Shown here piece after piece: positions 37,750 through 46,127 of a stretch of DNA of 64,000 nucleotides (the stretch's first letter is position 1; every line of letters begins with the position of its first letter). The DNA comes from Mesorhizobium sp. AR07 (lineage in GTDB: Bacteria > Pseudomonadota > Alphaproteobacteria > Rhizobiales > Rhizobiaceae), in the NCBI RefSeq assembly GCF_024746815.1, contig NZ_CP080528.1:744001-808000 (forward strand), read 5' to 3'. A program made the position numbers and the translations under genes. The notes under the pieces are model-generated. The model searched no databases, was not told the DNA's origin, and worked only from the letters and a program-made list of their open reading frames with translations.

Positions 37750-38094
37750 TCAACGGAGCAGCGATATGCCGCCCATCGGAACGAGTTGAGGCACATCTGA
37801 AGATTCATTCCTCACCTCATCATGGTCTGGCGGCTGGTATCCAACTTTCTTGCCCCTACCGAAATGCTTAGCCCTTTGGCCGGCGCTGCTAGCGCAGCCA
37901 GACCGCCAGATCAGAAAGAGCACGCTTGCGAAATAGGCCACCTGAAGAAGCAGCGAGCAAGCCAGCGTGGTGACGACTGCTAGACGGATGGAATGAGAAG
38001 CGAAGTAGACAGTCAGAGCGTTGCTGCACAGGACCAACCACAGGACGCGATGAAAGATTCTAAAGGGCAACGCCGTTCTCCTGGTTTGTCCCAT
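37750..38094 (-). CDS. SyrA/ExoX-like exopolysaccharide production repressor
   Basis: A small membrane protein of 114 residues. Two hydrophobic segments, LWLVLCSNALTVYFASHSI and LAVVTTLACSLLLQVAYFAS followed by VLFLIWR, match the short SyrA/ExoX type (exopolysaccharide production repressor family) in layout and in the QxxYFxxVLFL signature. The remainder is a charged cytoplasmic tail. The ATG at 38094 is four bases after the fdxB stop, so it is probably the last gene of the fdxB transcript, which would tie exopolysaccharide control to nitrogen-fixation conditions. Its ribosome site is weak. The family is likely; the effect on polysaccharide is inferred. Confidence 0.7.
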   Translation of the reverse strand: MGQTRRTALPFRIFHRVLWLVLCSNALTVYFASHSIRLAVVTTLACSLLLQVAYFASVLFLIWRSGCASSAGQRAKHFGRGKKVGYQPPDHDEVRNESSDVPQLVPMGGISLLR

Positions 38095-38098
38095 CAAG

Positions 38099-38416
38099 TC
38101 ATGCTGCGACCTGGTCGGCCGCAACATGGGTCTGGCAGTTCTTCGGGCAGACGCGGGCGCAGGCTCCGCAGCCAATGCAGCGGCCGGCATGATCGACAAC
38201 CATGATCATGCGATTGAGCTCGCCATCGAAGTCGTCGTCTTCGCCGTCGCAGACGCCGAGGATTTCACCCGCGTCATCGACGCCGTGAAGGTGCATGACC
38301 TCGCGCGAGCAGACCTTGAAACAGCGCCCGCAGCCGATACAGATCTTGCCATCTATGGCGGTCAGATATTCCGGCAGCCATATGGAGCCGTCGCGGGTGG
38401 TGAATGTGCTCCTCAT
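38099..38416 (-). CDS. fdxB: Nif-specific ferredoxin III
   Basis: A 105-residue 2[4Fe-4S] ferredoxin. The first cluster motif is CIGCGRCFKVC and the second CIGCGACARVCPKNC, separated by an acidic insert (GEDDDFDGELNRM) typical of the nif-associated FdxB type. It probably carries electrons for nitrogenase or cofactor assembly. Its start overlaps the stop of the upstream CCE_0567-type gene by four bases, which implies one operon with it and with the broken NifX-associated copy. Confidence 0.93.
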   Translation of the reverse strand: MRSTFTTRDGSIWLPEYLTAIDGKICIGCGRCFKVCSREVMHLHGVDDAGEILGVCDGEDDDFDGELNRMIMVVDHAGRCIGCGACARVCPKNCQTHVAADQVAA

Positions 38417-38616
38417 CGTAGATTCTTCATTGCAGCAAGCTCTCTCTTGGCACCATCCAACTCGGCAAAAACGGCGTACGCTTTCTCGGCAACTTCCTCT
38501 ATCTCAGTCCATTGGACCGGGAGATCCTCTGCAAGGTCGCGCAATTTCATCTTAGCAACTGCCGCCCGCAGCTGAAGCTTTCGGACTTTCTTCCCCATCT
38601 CATCCAGGTTTGACAT
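38413..38616 (-). CDS. CCE_0567-family nif-associated small protein
   Basis: A 67-residue helical protein, MSNLDEMGKKVRKLQLRAAV to AAMKNLR, of the small metalloprotein family commonly found next to nifX and fdxB. It lies between the NifX-associated gene copy and fdxB, its usual place. A GGAAGGA site precedes ATG 38616. A metal-binding or cofactor-assembly role is suggested for the family, but the exact job is unknown. Confidence 0.85.
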   Translation of the reverse strand: MSNLDEMGKKVRKLQLRAAVAKMKLRDLAEDLPVQWTEIEEVAEKAYAVFAELDGAKRELAAMKNLR

Positions 38617-38642
38617 AAATCCTTCCTCGAAAATCGGTTTCT

Positions 38643-39110
38643 TCACGCCCGCGCCACGTCGGGATAGGCAATAGCTGCAGTCGCATCGTCGACCAGTTTC
38701 GTACCGGCCTCCGCGAGTTTCCGGAACGTCTCGAAGCCGAACCGGTGGACGTCTTGACAGAAGGACCAACCGCCCGACCGTGAAAAGCTCGTACCCGAAG
38801 CCCTCATGGGTTTCATCTCCATCATTGGCGATATCATCAGGCCGGAGCGCTCCTCGATCGCAAGCCCGACGGCGGTGTAAAACGTGTCGAGCCTCCACAG
38901 CACGTCCGGATCGGGATCGCCGATGATGGGGATCGCACGGCGCTGTTCCTTCGTGATGATGAAGTCGGCCAGCAGCTCGGCGTCCGCTCTGCCTTGCCAT
39001 GAGCCGTCGAAGTCCTGAGCACGGATCAGCCGCAGGAGGCATTTGACGAACGGGCGGGCAAGGGCCGCCTCGTCCTCGGCGACAGCAGGGCTAGCCGCGG
39101 CATTAGACAT
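38643..39110 (-). pseudogene. NifX-associated protein, second copy with compensated frameshifts
   Basis: A 155-residue near-copy of the protein at 43780-44259, identical over long runs such as FIITKEQRRAIPIIGDPDPD. Between SPMMEM and DVHRFGFETF, about 20 residues are read in the wrong frame. The alternative frame still encodes HEGFGYELFTVGRLVLLS, the homologous segment. An insertion and a deletion cancel each other, so the frame is open but the middle of the fold is scrambled. It heads a leftward run into the CCE_0567-type gene and fdxB, and lies just after a nifX tail remnant. It may be partly functional, but I treat it as decayed. Confidence 0.75.
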
Positions 39111-39128
39111 TTCGCCTTCTCCTCAATT

Positions 39129-39310
39129 TCAGTCCTCGTCCTCGATGGACGATTTCTGTTTTCGGGCGCCTGCTTCGGGCACACTTGCGCAGCCGACGTC
39201 CGGCTCCAGGCGGCCGAGTCCACGCAAGTGATGTCCCTGTGGCCGACCTTGAAGACGTCCTCGACTGTGACGTCTTCCACCGCGGCCAAAATTCGCGTCG
39301 AACATCGCGT
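39129..39310 (-). pseudogene. nifH-like and nifX-like fragments
   Basis: Read leftward, the first part encodes VEDVTVEDVFKVGHRDITCV, matching the NifH segment VEDLELQDVLKVGYKGIKCV. After a one-base shift EPDVGCA matches EPGVGCA. It then runs into PEAGARKQKSSIEDED and a stop, which matches the NifX end AEAGVTEKKPSFEDD. So a piece of a nifH copy is joined to the tail of a nifX copy, immediately before the second NifX-associated copy. This is a trace of an older duplication and deletion of the nif cluster. Confidence 0.65.
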
Positions 39311-39471
39311 CTCCCGCGATGCGGCCGGAGGTCATTACAAGATTTGAACTCCAACCTGCGGCAAGCGATGCGCCCTGTGCTGCAATGGACATACTTACTG
39401 CAGGCTCGCCGCAGACAATGGGCGAATTGGCCAGGGTTCAATTCCAATTGTCATCCCTTTGCGATCTTTGC

Positions 39472-40629
39472 TCATGAGGCGACTGCGGTTTGATTTTCAG
39501 GAGCCTTGTTTTGCGGAACCACGCAAAGATCCGCGTAACAGGCGTGCTCACCCGTGTAGTTGGCCAGGGCTTGGAGCAATGGGGTAAGGTAGTGCTGTTT
39601 GATGTGGTCCGGCATTGGCTCCCGATCACCCAGCGATTTCAGTGCAACCTCGATCAACTCGATCGCGCGATCCTTGTTGCCGCTCTCGTAATAATACTGA
39701 GCGAGCGGGACGTACCAAAGGAATTTAAGGGGGCCGTCGCCTTGTGGAGGATTCAGGGTCAGTATCTGTTCCGAGAGCTTGTCGCCCATCGCAAAGCGCT
39801 CAGCACGCGGGAGATGGGAGTTGTCCATCTCGGGATCGAAGAGTTGGTTCAGGGCCATGGCCATCCAAGACACGGCCTCGAACTTTTTGTCGATCGCGTC
39901 CTCGACCAACTGGCGCATGAGTGGCAAGCCGGCCCGCATGTCGCGCAGCTCGTGAAGCAGTAGATTCGCATGAGTGCGCCGGAACTCGATATTGTCTGGC
40001 ATCAAGGCGAGGCCTTCTTCGATGGCCGTGAGTGCCGCCGTCCAATCCTTGGCCTCCATCGCCGGCCGAAGTTTGGCGTATATCGGCTTGGTCAGCGATT
40101 GTTCGCGCGCTGTGCGTTGGTGACTGGCAATCCGCTCCTTATCAGCGGCTTTCGCTTCATCACTGGTACGCCAGCTGCCGTTAAGCACTTTCGGCAAAAC
40201 CTCATAGAGTTGCATCGGATGACCGATAAAGGCGATGTGGCCGTCTCGGTCGACCACGAACGAGGCCGGAATCCCGACAGACAAGCTGGGTTCCATCCAA
40301 AGCTTGTTCATTTCGCCTGTGTAGTCGAACGCGATCCGATAGTTCAGATTTGAGCACTTTTCGGTCAACCACGCGTCCAACTTGGTTCGGGCCTCAACGG
40401 CCGTTGGAGCGTCTTCATCCGCCGCGACCCCGACGACCTCAAGTCCGCTGTCCTTGTATTTCTCCTGCAGCTGCACCAGATGGGGCATCGCCGCCACGCA
40501 TGGTCCGCACCAGGTCGCCCAAAATTCGACGATGTACACTTTGCCGGGCTGGAAGTTCGTGAGGGGCTCGCCACGCAGCCAGTCCTCCACTTTGATCGAA
40601 GGAGCCGGGGACTCCATCTGCAATATCAT
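39472..40629 (-). CDS. TlpA-like thioredoxin-fold protein with TPR-like C-terminus
   Basis: A 385-residue protein with an N-terminal TlpA/redoxin domain. FQPGKVYIVEFWATWCGPCV carries the CxxC redox site, and VGIPASFVVDRDGHIAFIGH contains the cis-proline region. From about residue 170 a helical TPR-like half follows, including DWTAALTAIEEGLALMPDNI and YYYESGNKDRAIELIEVALK. No signal peptide or membrane anchor is seen, so it is likely cytoplasmic. The ATG at 40629 has a GGAGAG site. The promoter region holds a sigma-54 element and two NifA sites (40787-40916), so it should be switched on with nitrogenase. It may protect or mature nitrogen-fixation proteins; its partner is unknown. Confidence 0.85.
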   Translation of the reverse strand: MILQMESPAPSIKVEDWLRGEPLTNFQPGKVYIVEFWATWCGPCVAAMPHLVQLQEKYKDSGLEVVGVAADEDAPTAVEARTKLDAWLTEKCSNLNYRIAFDYTGEMNKLWMEPSLSVGIPASFVVDRDGHIAFIGHPMQLYEVLPKVLNGSWRTSDEAKAADKERIASHQRTAREQSLTKPIYAKLRPAMEAKDWTAALTAIEEGLALMPDNIEFRRTHANLLLHELRDMRAGLPLMRQLVEDAIDKKFEAVSWMAMALNQLFDPEMDNSHLPRAERFAMGDKLSEQILTLNPPQGDGPLKFLWYVPLAQYYYESGNKDRAIELIEVALKSLGDREPMPDHIKQHYLTPLLQALANYTGEHACYADLCVVPQNKAPENQTAVAS

Positions 40630-40786
40630 GTTGCTCTCCAAAGCTATTGCCAAAGGTCGCGCGACTTTATGCGCGAGCTTGTTTCCCCCCTTAGAGACGG
40701 GGCAGAAGGTTCAAGGAAAGGAGAGCATCGCTCGTCTTGTTCGTCTGCATGCAGTCAGCCTTCACTCAGTGTTGCCGCATCTCAAT

Positions 40787-40803
40787 TTGCAAAGGCCGTG
40801 CCA
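40787..40803 (-). promoter_or_regulatory. Sigma-54 promoter of the thioredoxin-like gene
   Basis: Read leftward the site is TGGCACGGCCTTTGCAA, a full match to TGGCACG-N4-TTGCA. The start of transcription would be near 40777, about 150 bases before the ATG at 40629. Two NifA-type sites lie 70-115 bases further upstream, the normal layout. Confidence 0.9.
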
Positions 40804-40871
40804 GCGCGCTCAGCGCGCAATAAGCCCATGATTGCGCTTTGAAAAACCTCCAAGTGGCCAAGATGGCCGGT

Positions 40872-40887
40872 TGTATTGAACCCGACA
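40872..40887. promoter_or_regulatory. NifA upstream activator site 1
   Basis: TGTATTGAACCCGACA fits TGT-N10-ACA exactly. It lies about 70 bases upstream of the -24 element at 40803. Confidence 0.8.
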
Positions 40888-40900
40888 TGTTTTCTGCCGC

Positions 40901-40916
40901 TGTCAGGTTTTGGACA
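40901..40916. promoter_or_regulatory. NifA upstream activator site 2
   Basis: TGTCAGGTTTTGGACA fits TGT-N10-ACA exactly, 29 bases from the first site measured start to start. Paired sites usually give stronger activation. Confidence 0.8.
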
Positions 40917-40919
40917 CGC

Positions 40920-41978
40920 ATCACGCGCTTCGCGCCGCCAGAAAAAGCGTGGCTGCGGACGACGCAACATATATTCGGATTGAGGGACGGTAGATGGACA
41001 TCATGACTGCGTTGGCTGGCGCCATGCTCGTATCATCGTCCGCTTCACGCCACCTGGCTTGACCTTCTTGCCGTTCCGGTCCCTGAGGCGGTAGCGCATC
41101 CCGCCATTGCGATTGCAAGGTGGCTACTCGATCCGAGCCTGTGCCCTGCCCTCTTCCGCCCTGCGATTGAATTCCTAGCTGGCGGCATAGGAGTTCTTCA
41201 CGACGAAGCCGGTCCAGCTGCGGCTCGCAAATACCGCCATCGTCAGATGACGATAATGATCGTGGCGAAAAAGGCCAGGATGAGTGCCGGCATGTGCCGG
41301 GCGGCGAACTCTCCGGGATTTTGCTGCTCTCGTGTCGTTATCTTCGATGGCGCCTATGCACAGGCGCCACAGGGACCGACTGGTGCGAATATGAGCGTTG
41401 TCGGAATTGACCAGCCCAAAGACCGCTCAGTCGCCACGCGGTCGGGCCGGACCGGCTGAAAACGCTGAAGATGCGGCCGTCCTCGCCGCTAGTGGCTACC
41501 CTCCCAGGCGATGACAACGTGATTGACGATTCACGCCGACTACGGCCAAGAGCACAACCGTCTCGACTTGAAGTTGAGAGCCTCGGCCACGGCACGGTCT
41601 TTGCGTCGTTCAGCTCCCAGCCAATAGTGAAGGAGATCGCGATAGCGCGCATGCGATGCCGCTAAGGCTCCAAACTCGGCCTGCCGCGCTGAAACGGCTC
41701 TCCTTCTCTCCTGATGCCAACCTGCGAAGCCGTGGTTTTGGCTCCATTGAGGAGCGCCTCTACCTCTGCGCCGCGGGCGGTCTCCGCGTACGGATCACCT
41801 CGGGCGAGCAGAACCCCCGAGCGCGCGCTAGACACGTCCGGGATGTTCTCGGCGACGGCGCGTGCACATTGGCTCCGAGGAGCTTCGCGAAATTTCCCGC
41901 GTTTGCCGCGACCTTTCTCCGGGATCGGTGACCCAGGGGAGTAAAGCGTCGAACAGCATCGATGCTACCCGGAACCAG
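40920..41978. other. No recognisable gene
   Basis: About 1 kb of short frames. On the minus strand near 41100, MRYRLRDRNGKKVKPGGVKR forms a basic open stretch, but it stops soon and I do not recognise it. Probably remnants of mobile DNA between the thioredoxin-like gene and the stress-protein gene. Confidence 0.4.
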
Positions 41979-42866
41979 TCATCGGGCCAAAAACAGCGGC
42001 AATGTCGGCTTGTCAAAGATCCATCTCGTCACGCCTCCGAAGATCCGCTCACGCAGCCGACGGCTGCCATAAGCACCCATGACGATCATGTCGGCGGACA
42101 TGTCGATTGCGTGCTGCGCAAGCACCGTGGCCGCCGGTTTGCCGGCGCTCGGCAGCAGGTCAACCGACACCCGGGCACCGTGCCGAGTGAGATAGGTAGC
42201 GATGTCAGCTCCGGGCTCCGCGCCGTTCCCGTTGTAGTTCGCCTTCGGATCGACCAGGGCGACACAAACTTCCTCAGCACCGGATAGGAGATCCAGGGCT
42301 TCCCGAACCGCACGGGACGCCTCTACTCGCGAATCCCAGCCGACCAGCACGCGCCGTGGCGACAGGGTCGCCTCAGCGCCCTTCGGCACAACAAGCACTG
42401 GCTTTCCCGTATCGAACAAGCTGCCGTTGATTACGAAAGGTCCGAGCTTATCGTCGTTGAGAAGTGCGGGGCCGACGATTGTCAGGTCGGCGCAGAGCGC
42501 CCGCTGTCGCACCGCGTCACCGACACTGGTCTGATCGCAGTATTCGGTATCGACGTCATAGCAAAGCCGCATGGCTTTCAGCAGTTTCTGAATTTCCCTG
42601 GATGTTTTTTCCAGACTGGCCATGTCATTAGAAAATCTCTCGATTTGCCTAAACCGGGTTCCTGGTCCGGCAACGGCCTGAGCGCGTAGTATAGGCCACT
42701 CGGGGATGCTATCGCTGAGCGTCGGAGGCGGCATAAGGAGCGGCGAAGGCGACATAATCAGTACGGAAAGGTGCGCGCCGACTTCGGCACACAAGCCGGC
42801 AGCTGTTCTGACGTCCTGATCGGAATGGTCAGCCCCGGTCACACACAGTACGCTTTTAAAACCCAT
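41979..42866 (-). CDS. Universal stress protein, tandem UspA-type
   Basis: A 295-residue protein with a degenerate N-terminal Usp half (KSVLCVTGADHSDQDVRTAA) and a well-kept C-terminal half. The latter includes RRVLVGWDSRVEASRAVREA and the ATP-loop-like MIVMGAYGSRRLRERIFGG followed by TLPLFLAR. The start MGFKSVLCVTG at 42866 is chosen because the Usp fold begins there. It follows the response regulator by 100 bases on the same strand, downstream of nifX, so it may belong to the nif regulon and aid survival in the low-oxygen nodule. No promoter was recognised in the gap. Confidence 0.87.
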   Translation of the reverse strand: MGFKSVLCVTGADHSDQDVRTAAGLCAEVGAHLSVLIMSPSPLLMPPPTLSDSIPEWPILRAQAVAGPGTRFRQIERFSNDMASLEKTSREIQKLLKAMRLCYDVDTEYCDQTSVGDAVRQRALCADLTIVGPALLNDDKLGPFVINGSLFDTGKPVLVVPKGAEATLSPRRVLVGWDSRVEASRAVREALDLLSGAEEVCVALVDPKANYNGNGAEPGADIATYLTRHGARVSVDLLPSAGKPAATVLAQHAIDMSADMIVMGAYGSRRLRERIFGGVTRWIFDKPTLPLFLAR

Positions 42867-42966
42867 TTGCCTGCTTCTTCCTGAATATTCGTTTAGGCGC
42901 GTTTCAAAGCCGCAAGACCGGCTCTCAGCGCGATGGAGATGGGATGGCACCACACCTGGTACCCGT

Positions 42967-43671
42967 TCAGCCGTCCGGCCTCTCGAGCGAGTAGCCGGCC
43001 GACCTGGTGGTACGGATGACGGTGGAGGGCGAGGCCGCCTTCAGCGCCTTTCTGAGCCGGCTCATATGGACATCGACGGTGCGCACACCGACGTGGATGT
43101 TGGCCGGCCAGGCCGCGCCGATCAGCTCGTCCCGAGTGAAGACCTTGCCGGGAGTCTCAAGCAGCAGCCGCAGCAGGTTGAACTCGATCGGCCCGAGATG
43201 GATCTCGTGGCCATTGCCACGAACCCGGTGGGCATCGAGCCTCATTTCAAGGTCGCCACAGGAGAGCCAGCCGCCGTTTTCAACCCCGTTTGCACCCCGC
43301 TTCGTCAGCGCCAGCCTCGCCCGTAGACAGTCGAGCAGCTTGGCCGGGGCGATCGGCCGCACAAAGCTCTCGTCAATGCCTGCCTTCAGGAGATCGAGGT
43401 GCTGGTTCTCGGCGCCGGGCGCGATCAGGGCAATAATGGGCAGGCCGCCGGTCCGGGGCTCCCGCTTGAACCGGGCGCAGATTGCGGACCCGGTTATGCT
43501 CGCTGGCCCGCAGTCCAGCACCACGGCCTGGAAGTCCCGTTCGTCGGCCAATGCAAGTGCTTCCTTCGCGCCGCCTGCCGGCTCACTGGTGAAGCCGTCC
43601 ACCTCCAATATGTGGCTGAGGAACAGATAGAACTCGGCATCTTGCGAACAGATCAGGACGAGTGGCTTCAT
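42967..43671 (-). CDS. OmpR/PhoB-type response regulator, atypical receiver
   Basis: A 234-residue regulator. The receiver domain has LICSQDAEFYLFLSHILEVD at the acidic pocket and the phosphoacceptor in VVLDCGPASITGS. The usual conserved lysine of the KP motif is arginine here (SFVRPIAPAKLL), so signalling may differ from the norm. The C-terminal winged helix has LGPIEFNLLRLLLETPGKVF, VRTVDVHMSRLRKAL and TTRSAGYSLE, as in PhoB. No histidine kinase gene is nearby. It lies 108 bases after the NifX-associated gene on the same strand. It may regulate nif-linked functions, but the targets are unknown. Confidence 0.88.
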   Translation of the reverse strand: MKPLVLICSQDAEFYLFLSHILEVDGFTSEPAGGAKEALALADERDFQAVVLDCGPASITGSAICARFKREPRTGGLPIIALIAPGAENQHLDLLKAGIDESFVRPIAPAKLLDCLRARLALTKRGANGVENGGWLSCGDLEMRLDAHRVRGNGHEIHLGPIEFNLLRLLLETPGKVFTRDELIGAAWPANIHVGVRTVDVHMSRLRKALKAASPSTVIRTTRSAGYSLERPDG

Positions 43672-43779
43672 CAGCGCTACCCCAGGAACCAAATCCGTCT
43701 CGACCGCGTCGGTTGAGTGGGCTGGCCATCGCGGCTGCTCAAGACCTGACATGACCCCCCTGTTCGAAACTCGGTTCCA

Positions 43780-44259
43780 TTACGCCCGTGCCACGTCGGG
43801 ATAGGCTTCAATAGCTGCGATGCCATCGCCGACCAGTTTCGTGCCGGCCGCCGCGAGCTTCCCGAACGTCTCAAAGCCGAACCGGTGGACGTCGCGCAGG
43901 GTCTTCGACAGGACGACCAGCCGTCCGGCCGCGAAGAGCACGCGCCCAAAGCCCTCATGGCTCATCTCCATCATCGGCGATGCCATCAGGCCGCAGCGCT
44001 CCTCGATCGCAAGCCCGACGGCGGCGTAGAACTTGTCGAGCCTCCACAGCACGTCCGGATCGGGATCGCCGATGATCGGGATCGCACGGCGCTGTTCCTT
44101 GGTGATGATGAAGTCGCCCAGCAACTCGGCATCCGGTTTGCCTTCCCATGACCCGTAGGAATCCTGAGCACGGATCAGCCGCACGAGGCATTTGACGAAC
44201 GGGGTGGCAAGGGCCGCCTCGTCCTCGGCGACAGCAGTGCTAGCCGCGGCATCAGACAT
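43780..44259 (-). CDS. NifX-associated nitrogen fixation protein
   Basis: A 159-residue protein of the DUF269 family that regularly follows nifX. MSDAAASTAVAEDEAALATP starts it, and DFIITKEQRRAIPIIGDPDP, LWRLDKFYAAVGLAIEE and DVHRFGFETFGKLAAAGTKL are family landmarks. It begins 17 bases after nifX and is intact, unlike its second copy at 38643. The role is thought to be in FeMo-cofactor supply or nitrogenase maturation, but the reaction is not established. Confidence 0.93.
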   Translation of the reverse strand: MSDAAASTAVAEDEAALATPFVKCLVRLIRAQDSYGSWEGKPDAELLGDFIITKEQRRAIPIIGDPDPDVLWRLDKFYAAVGLAIEERCGLMASPMMEMSHEGFGRVLFAAGRLVVLSKTLRDVHRFGFETFGKLAAAGTKLVGDGIAAIEAYPDVARA

Positions 44260-44276
44260 TTCGCCTTCTCCTCATT

Positions 44277-44771
44277 TCAGTCGTCCTCGAAGGATGGCTT
44301 CTTCTCGGTGACGCCTGCCTCCGCCAGCACCTTGCGCAGCCAAGGGGGAGGACACGTCCTGAGCATCATCTGCGTGCGCAACAGCACCTCCTGGATGCTT
44401 TGGGGCTGCGGCACCTTGATCGGATGGATTTTTGCGGAAACAACCTTGGCTGCCGAAGGTCCGCCGATCGCCAGACAAAACAGCAGATGACAGCCCTTCA
44501 GCGCCTCCACCTTCGGCGTGATGCGGTCATCGCCCTCGCTCCGATGCTCCCCGCTTTCGTCGGAAACGTCGTCGAAGGCCACGGCTTCCACGAGCTTCCA
44601 CTCCTCGCGCGTCACGTCGTAGACAGCAAAGCGTTTGGCCGACCCGAAATGGGCATTGAGGTCCTTCATGTCTTGCGTGGCGATCGCCACGCGCAATGCG
44701 CCTGTTCGTCGTGTAGGCATCACAGCGTGAACCTCGTCAGTGACGAGTGAGAGGCGACGGACGGGGCCCAT
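44277..44771 (-). CDS. nifX: Nitrogen fixation protein NifX
   Basis: A 164-residue protein that binds and passes on FeMo-cofactor precursors during assembly. The dinitrogenase iron-molybdenum cofactor domain is seen in LRVAIATQDMKDLNAHFGSA, KRFAVYDVTREEWKLVE and CHLLFCLAIGGPSAAKVVSA. The ATG at 44771 overlaps the nifN end by 35 bases, a common rhizobial arrangement; an internal ATG at 44720 lies after the nifN stop. The C-terminus ends EKKPSFEDD, and its relative survives as a remnant at 39.13 kb. Confidence 0.94.
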   Translation of the reverse strand: MGPVRRLSLVTDEVHAVMPTRRTGALRVAIATQDMKDLNAHFGSAKRFAVYDVTREEWKLVEAVAFDDVSDESGEHRSEGDDRITPKVEALKGCHLLFCLAIGGPSAAKVVSAKIHPIKVPQPQSIQEVLLRTQMMLRTCPPPWLRKVLAEAGVTEKKPSFEDD

Positions 44772-46119
44772 CTGGCGTTTCTCGCTTGCGGAGGGGATCA
44801 AGTTCTTCAGGTGTCGGCGCCTTCCAGTAAGCCTGGAAAATGTTGGCAACTTCGAAGACCAGGTCGCGGGTGCCCTGATAGAGGATTGTGAGCTTGTGCT
44901 GGCTGCCGAGCCGGTCGAAGACGGGAAAGCCGACGCGCATGAGCGGAATGCCAAGGCGCTGCGCGGCCTGGCGTCCATGGGAATGGGTGACGAGGAGATC
45001 AGCGCCGGCGGCAAGAGCTTCCAAATCGCCGAGATCGCCGATTTGAACCGACTGCGCCGGTACTTTTTCCAGAATTTTCGACATATCGGTCGTGGCGACG
45101 GCCGCCGCGATTTCGGAGCCCATGCCGACGAAGAACGTCGCGAGTTGATAGAGTTGGTCTGGTTCAGCAGCGATCGCAATTTTCTTGCCTCCGAAATGGA
45201 AATGTCCGTCGAGTAACGCATCCTGCAATTGGCCCCGGCGACGGCGCACCCCGGCCGGCACCGACGCGCCCGAAATCGCGGACAGCAGCGAGACGAACCG
45301 ATCGGCGCCCTTCAATCCGGTCAGCGACTGGAACAGCACGTAAGGCACGCCGGTCAACTTCTGCAGCACCTCGGCCGGGCGGCGCATATGCTCGCCGATA
45401 ACGATGCAGTGCTCGGCCGTGCCAAGCTCGCGGATATCCTCGACGCTGGTGCCGCCATAGGTGGTCGTGACCCAACGGTCGGGCACGGTGCCGTCGAGCG
45501 AGCCTGAAACGTCCGGCAAAATCACCGGCTTCAGCCCAAAGCTTTCAACCATCTCACGCAAATGCTCGATGTCAGCCACAGTGAGGTTCCAGCCGGGCAG
45601 GATCGCGACCTTCTTTGACTGCCGCACCTGCTCGCCAGGCCGTGTAATGCCTTCGATCATCGCGGTGACAGCCTTGGCCCAGCCCTCTTCGATCGCCCCG
45701 TCGAAATCCGGCGTGTTGGCCAGCACGATCTGCGTACCCGCGATCTCTTCCGCGCGCTTCAGCCTGATGCTGGCGATATCGCCTGCGCAATCTTCGCCAC
45801 GGGTTTCCACCAGCGCCGTCGTGCAGACCCCGATCAGCTTTGGCTTTGTGCGGACCTTGAGGTTGAGGATCGCCTCTTCCAGATTGTCCGCCCCGCCGAG
45901 GATTGTCGTCACTTCGTCCATCGCGGTGGTCTGCAGGGGGATCGCTTCCTTGAAATGCCGCACGAAGAGCACGAGCGCGAAGCTGGTGCAGCCCTGGCTG
46001 CCGTGGAACAGTGGCATCGCGCCGTCGACCCCAAGAAAGGCCAAGGCCGCACCCAGCGGCTGTGACGATTTCAGCGGATTGACGGCTGCCGATTTGGTCT
46101 GGGAAAGGATGCGGGCCAT
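44737..46119 (-). CDS. nifN: Nitrogenase cofactor scaffold protein NifN
   Basis: A 460-residue NifK-like half of the NifEN scaffold on which the FeMo-cofactor precursor is matured. PLGAALAFLGVDGAMPLFHG, SQGCTSFALVLFVRHFKEAI and TTAMDEVTTILGGADNLEE carry the P-cluster-type cysteine region shared with NifK. The ATG at 46119, eight bases after the nifE stop, is chosen because MARILSQTKSAAVNPLKSSQ is the normal family start. It is read with nifE and overlaps nifX. Confidence 0.95.
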   Translation of the reverse strand: MARILSQTKSAAVNPLKSSQPLGAALAFLGVDGAMPLFHGSQGCTSFALVLFVRHFKEAIPLQTTAMDEVTTILGGADNLEEAILNLKVRTKPKLIGVCTTALVETRGEDCAGDIASIRLKRAEEIAGTQIVLANTPDFDGAIEEGWAKAVTAMIEGITRPGEQVRQSKKVAILPGWNLTVADIEHLREMVESFGLKPVILPDVSGSLDGTVPDRWVTTTYGGTSVEDIRELGTAEHCIVIGEHMRRPAEVLQKLTGVPYVLFQSLTGLKGADRFVSLLSAISGASVPAGVRRRRGQLQDALLDGHFHFGGKKIAIAAEPDQLYQLATFFVGMGSEIAAAVATTDMSKILEKVPAQSVQIGDLGDLEALAAGADLLVTHSHGRQAAQRLGIPLMRVGFPVFDRLGSQHKLTILYQGTRDLVFEVANIFQAYWKAPTPEELDPLRKRETPDGPRPSPLTRH

Positions 46120-46127
46120 CGGCTTCC

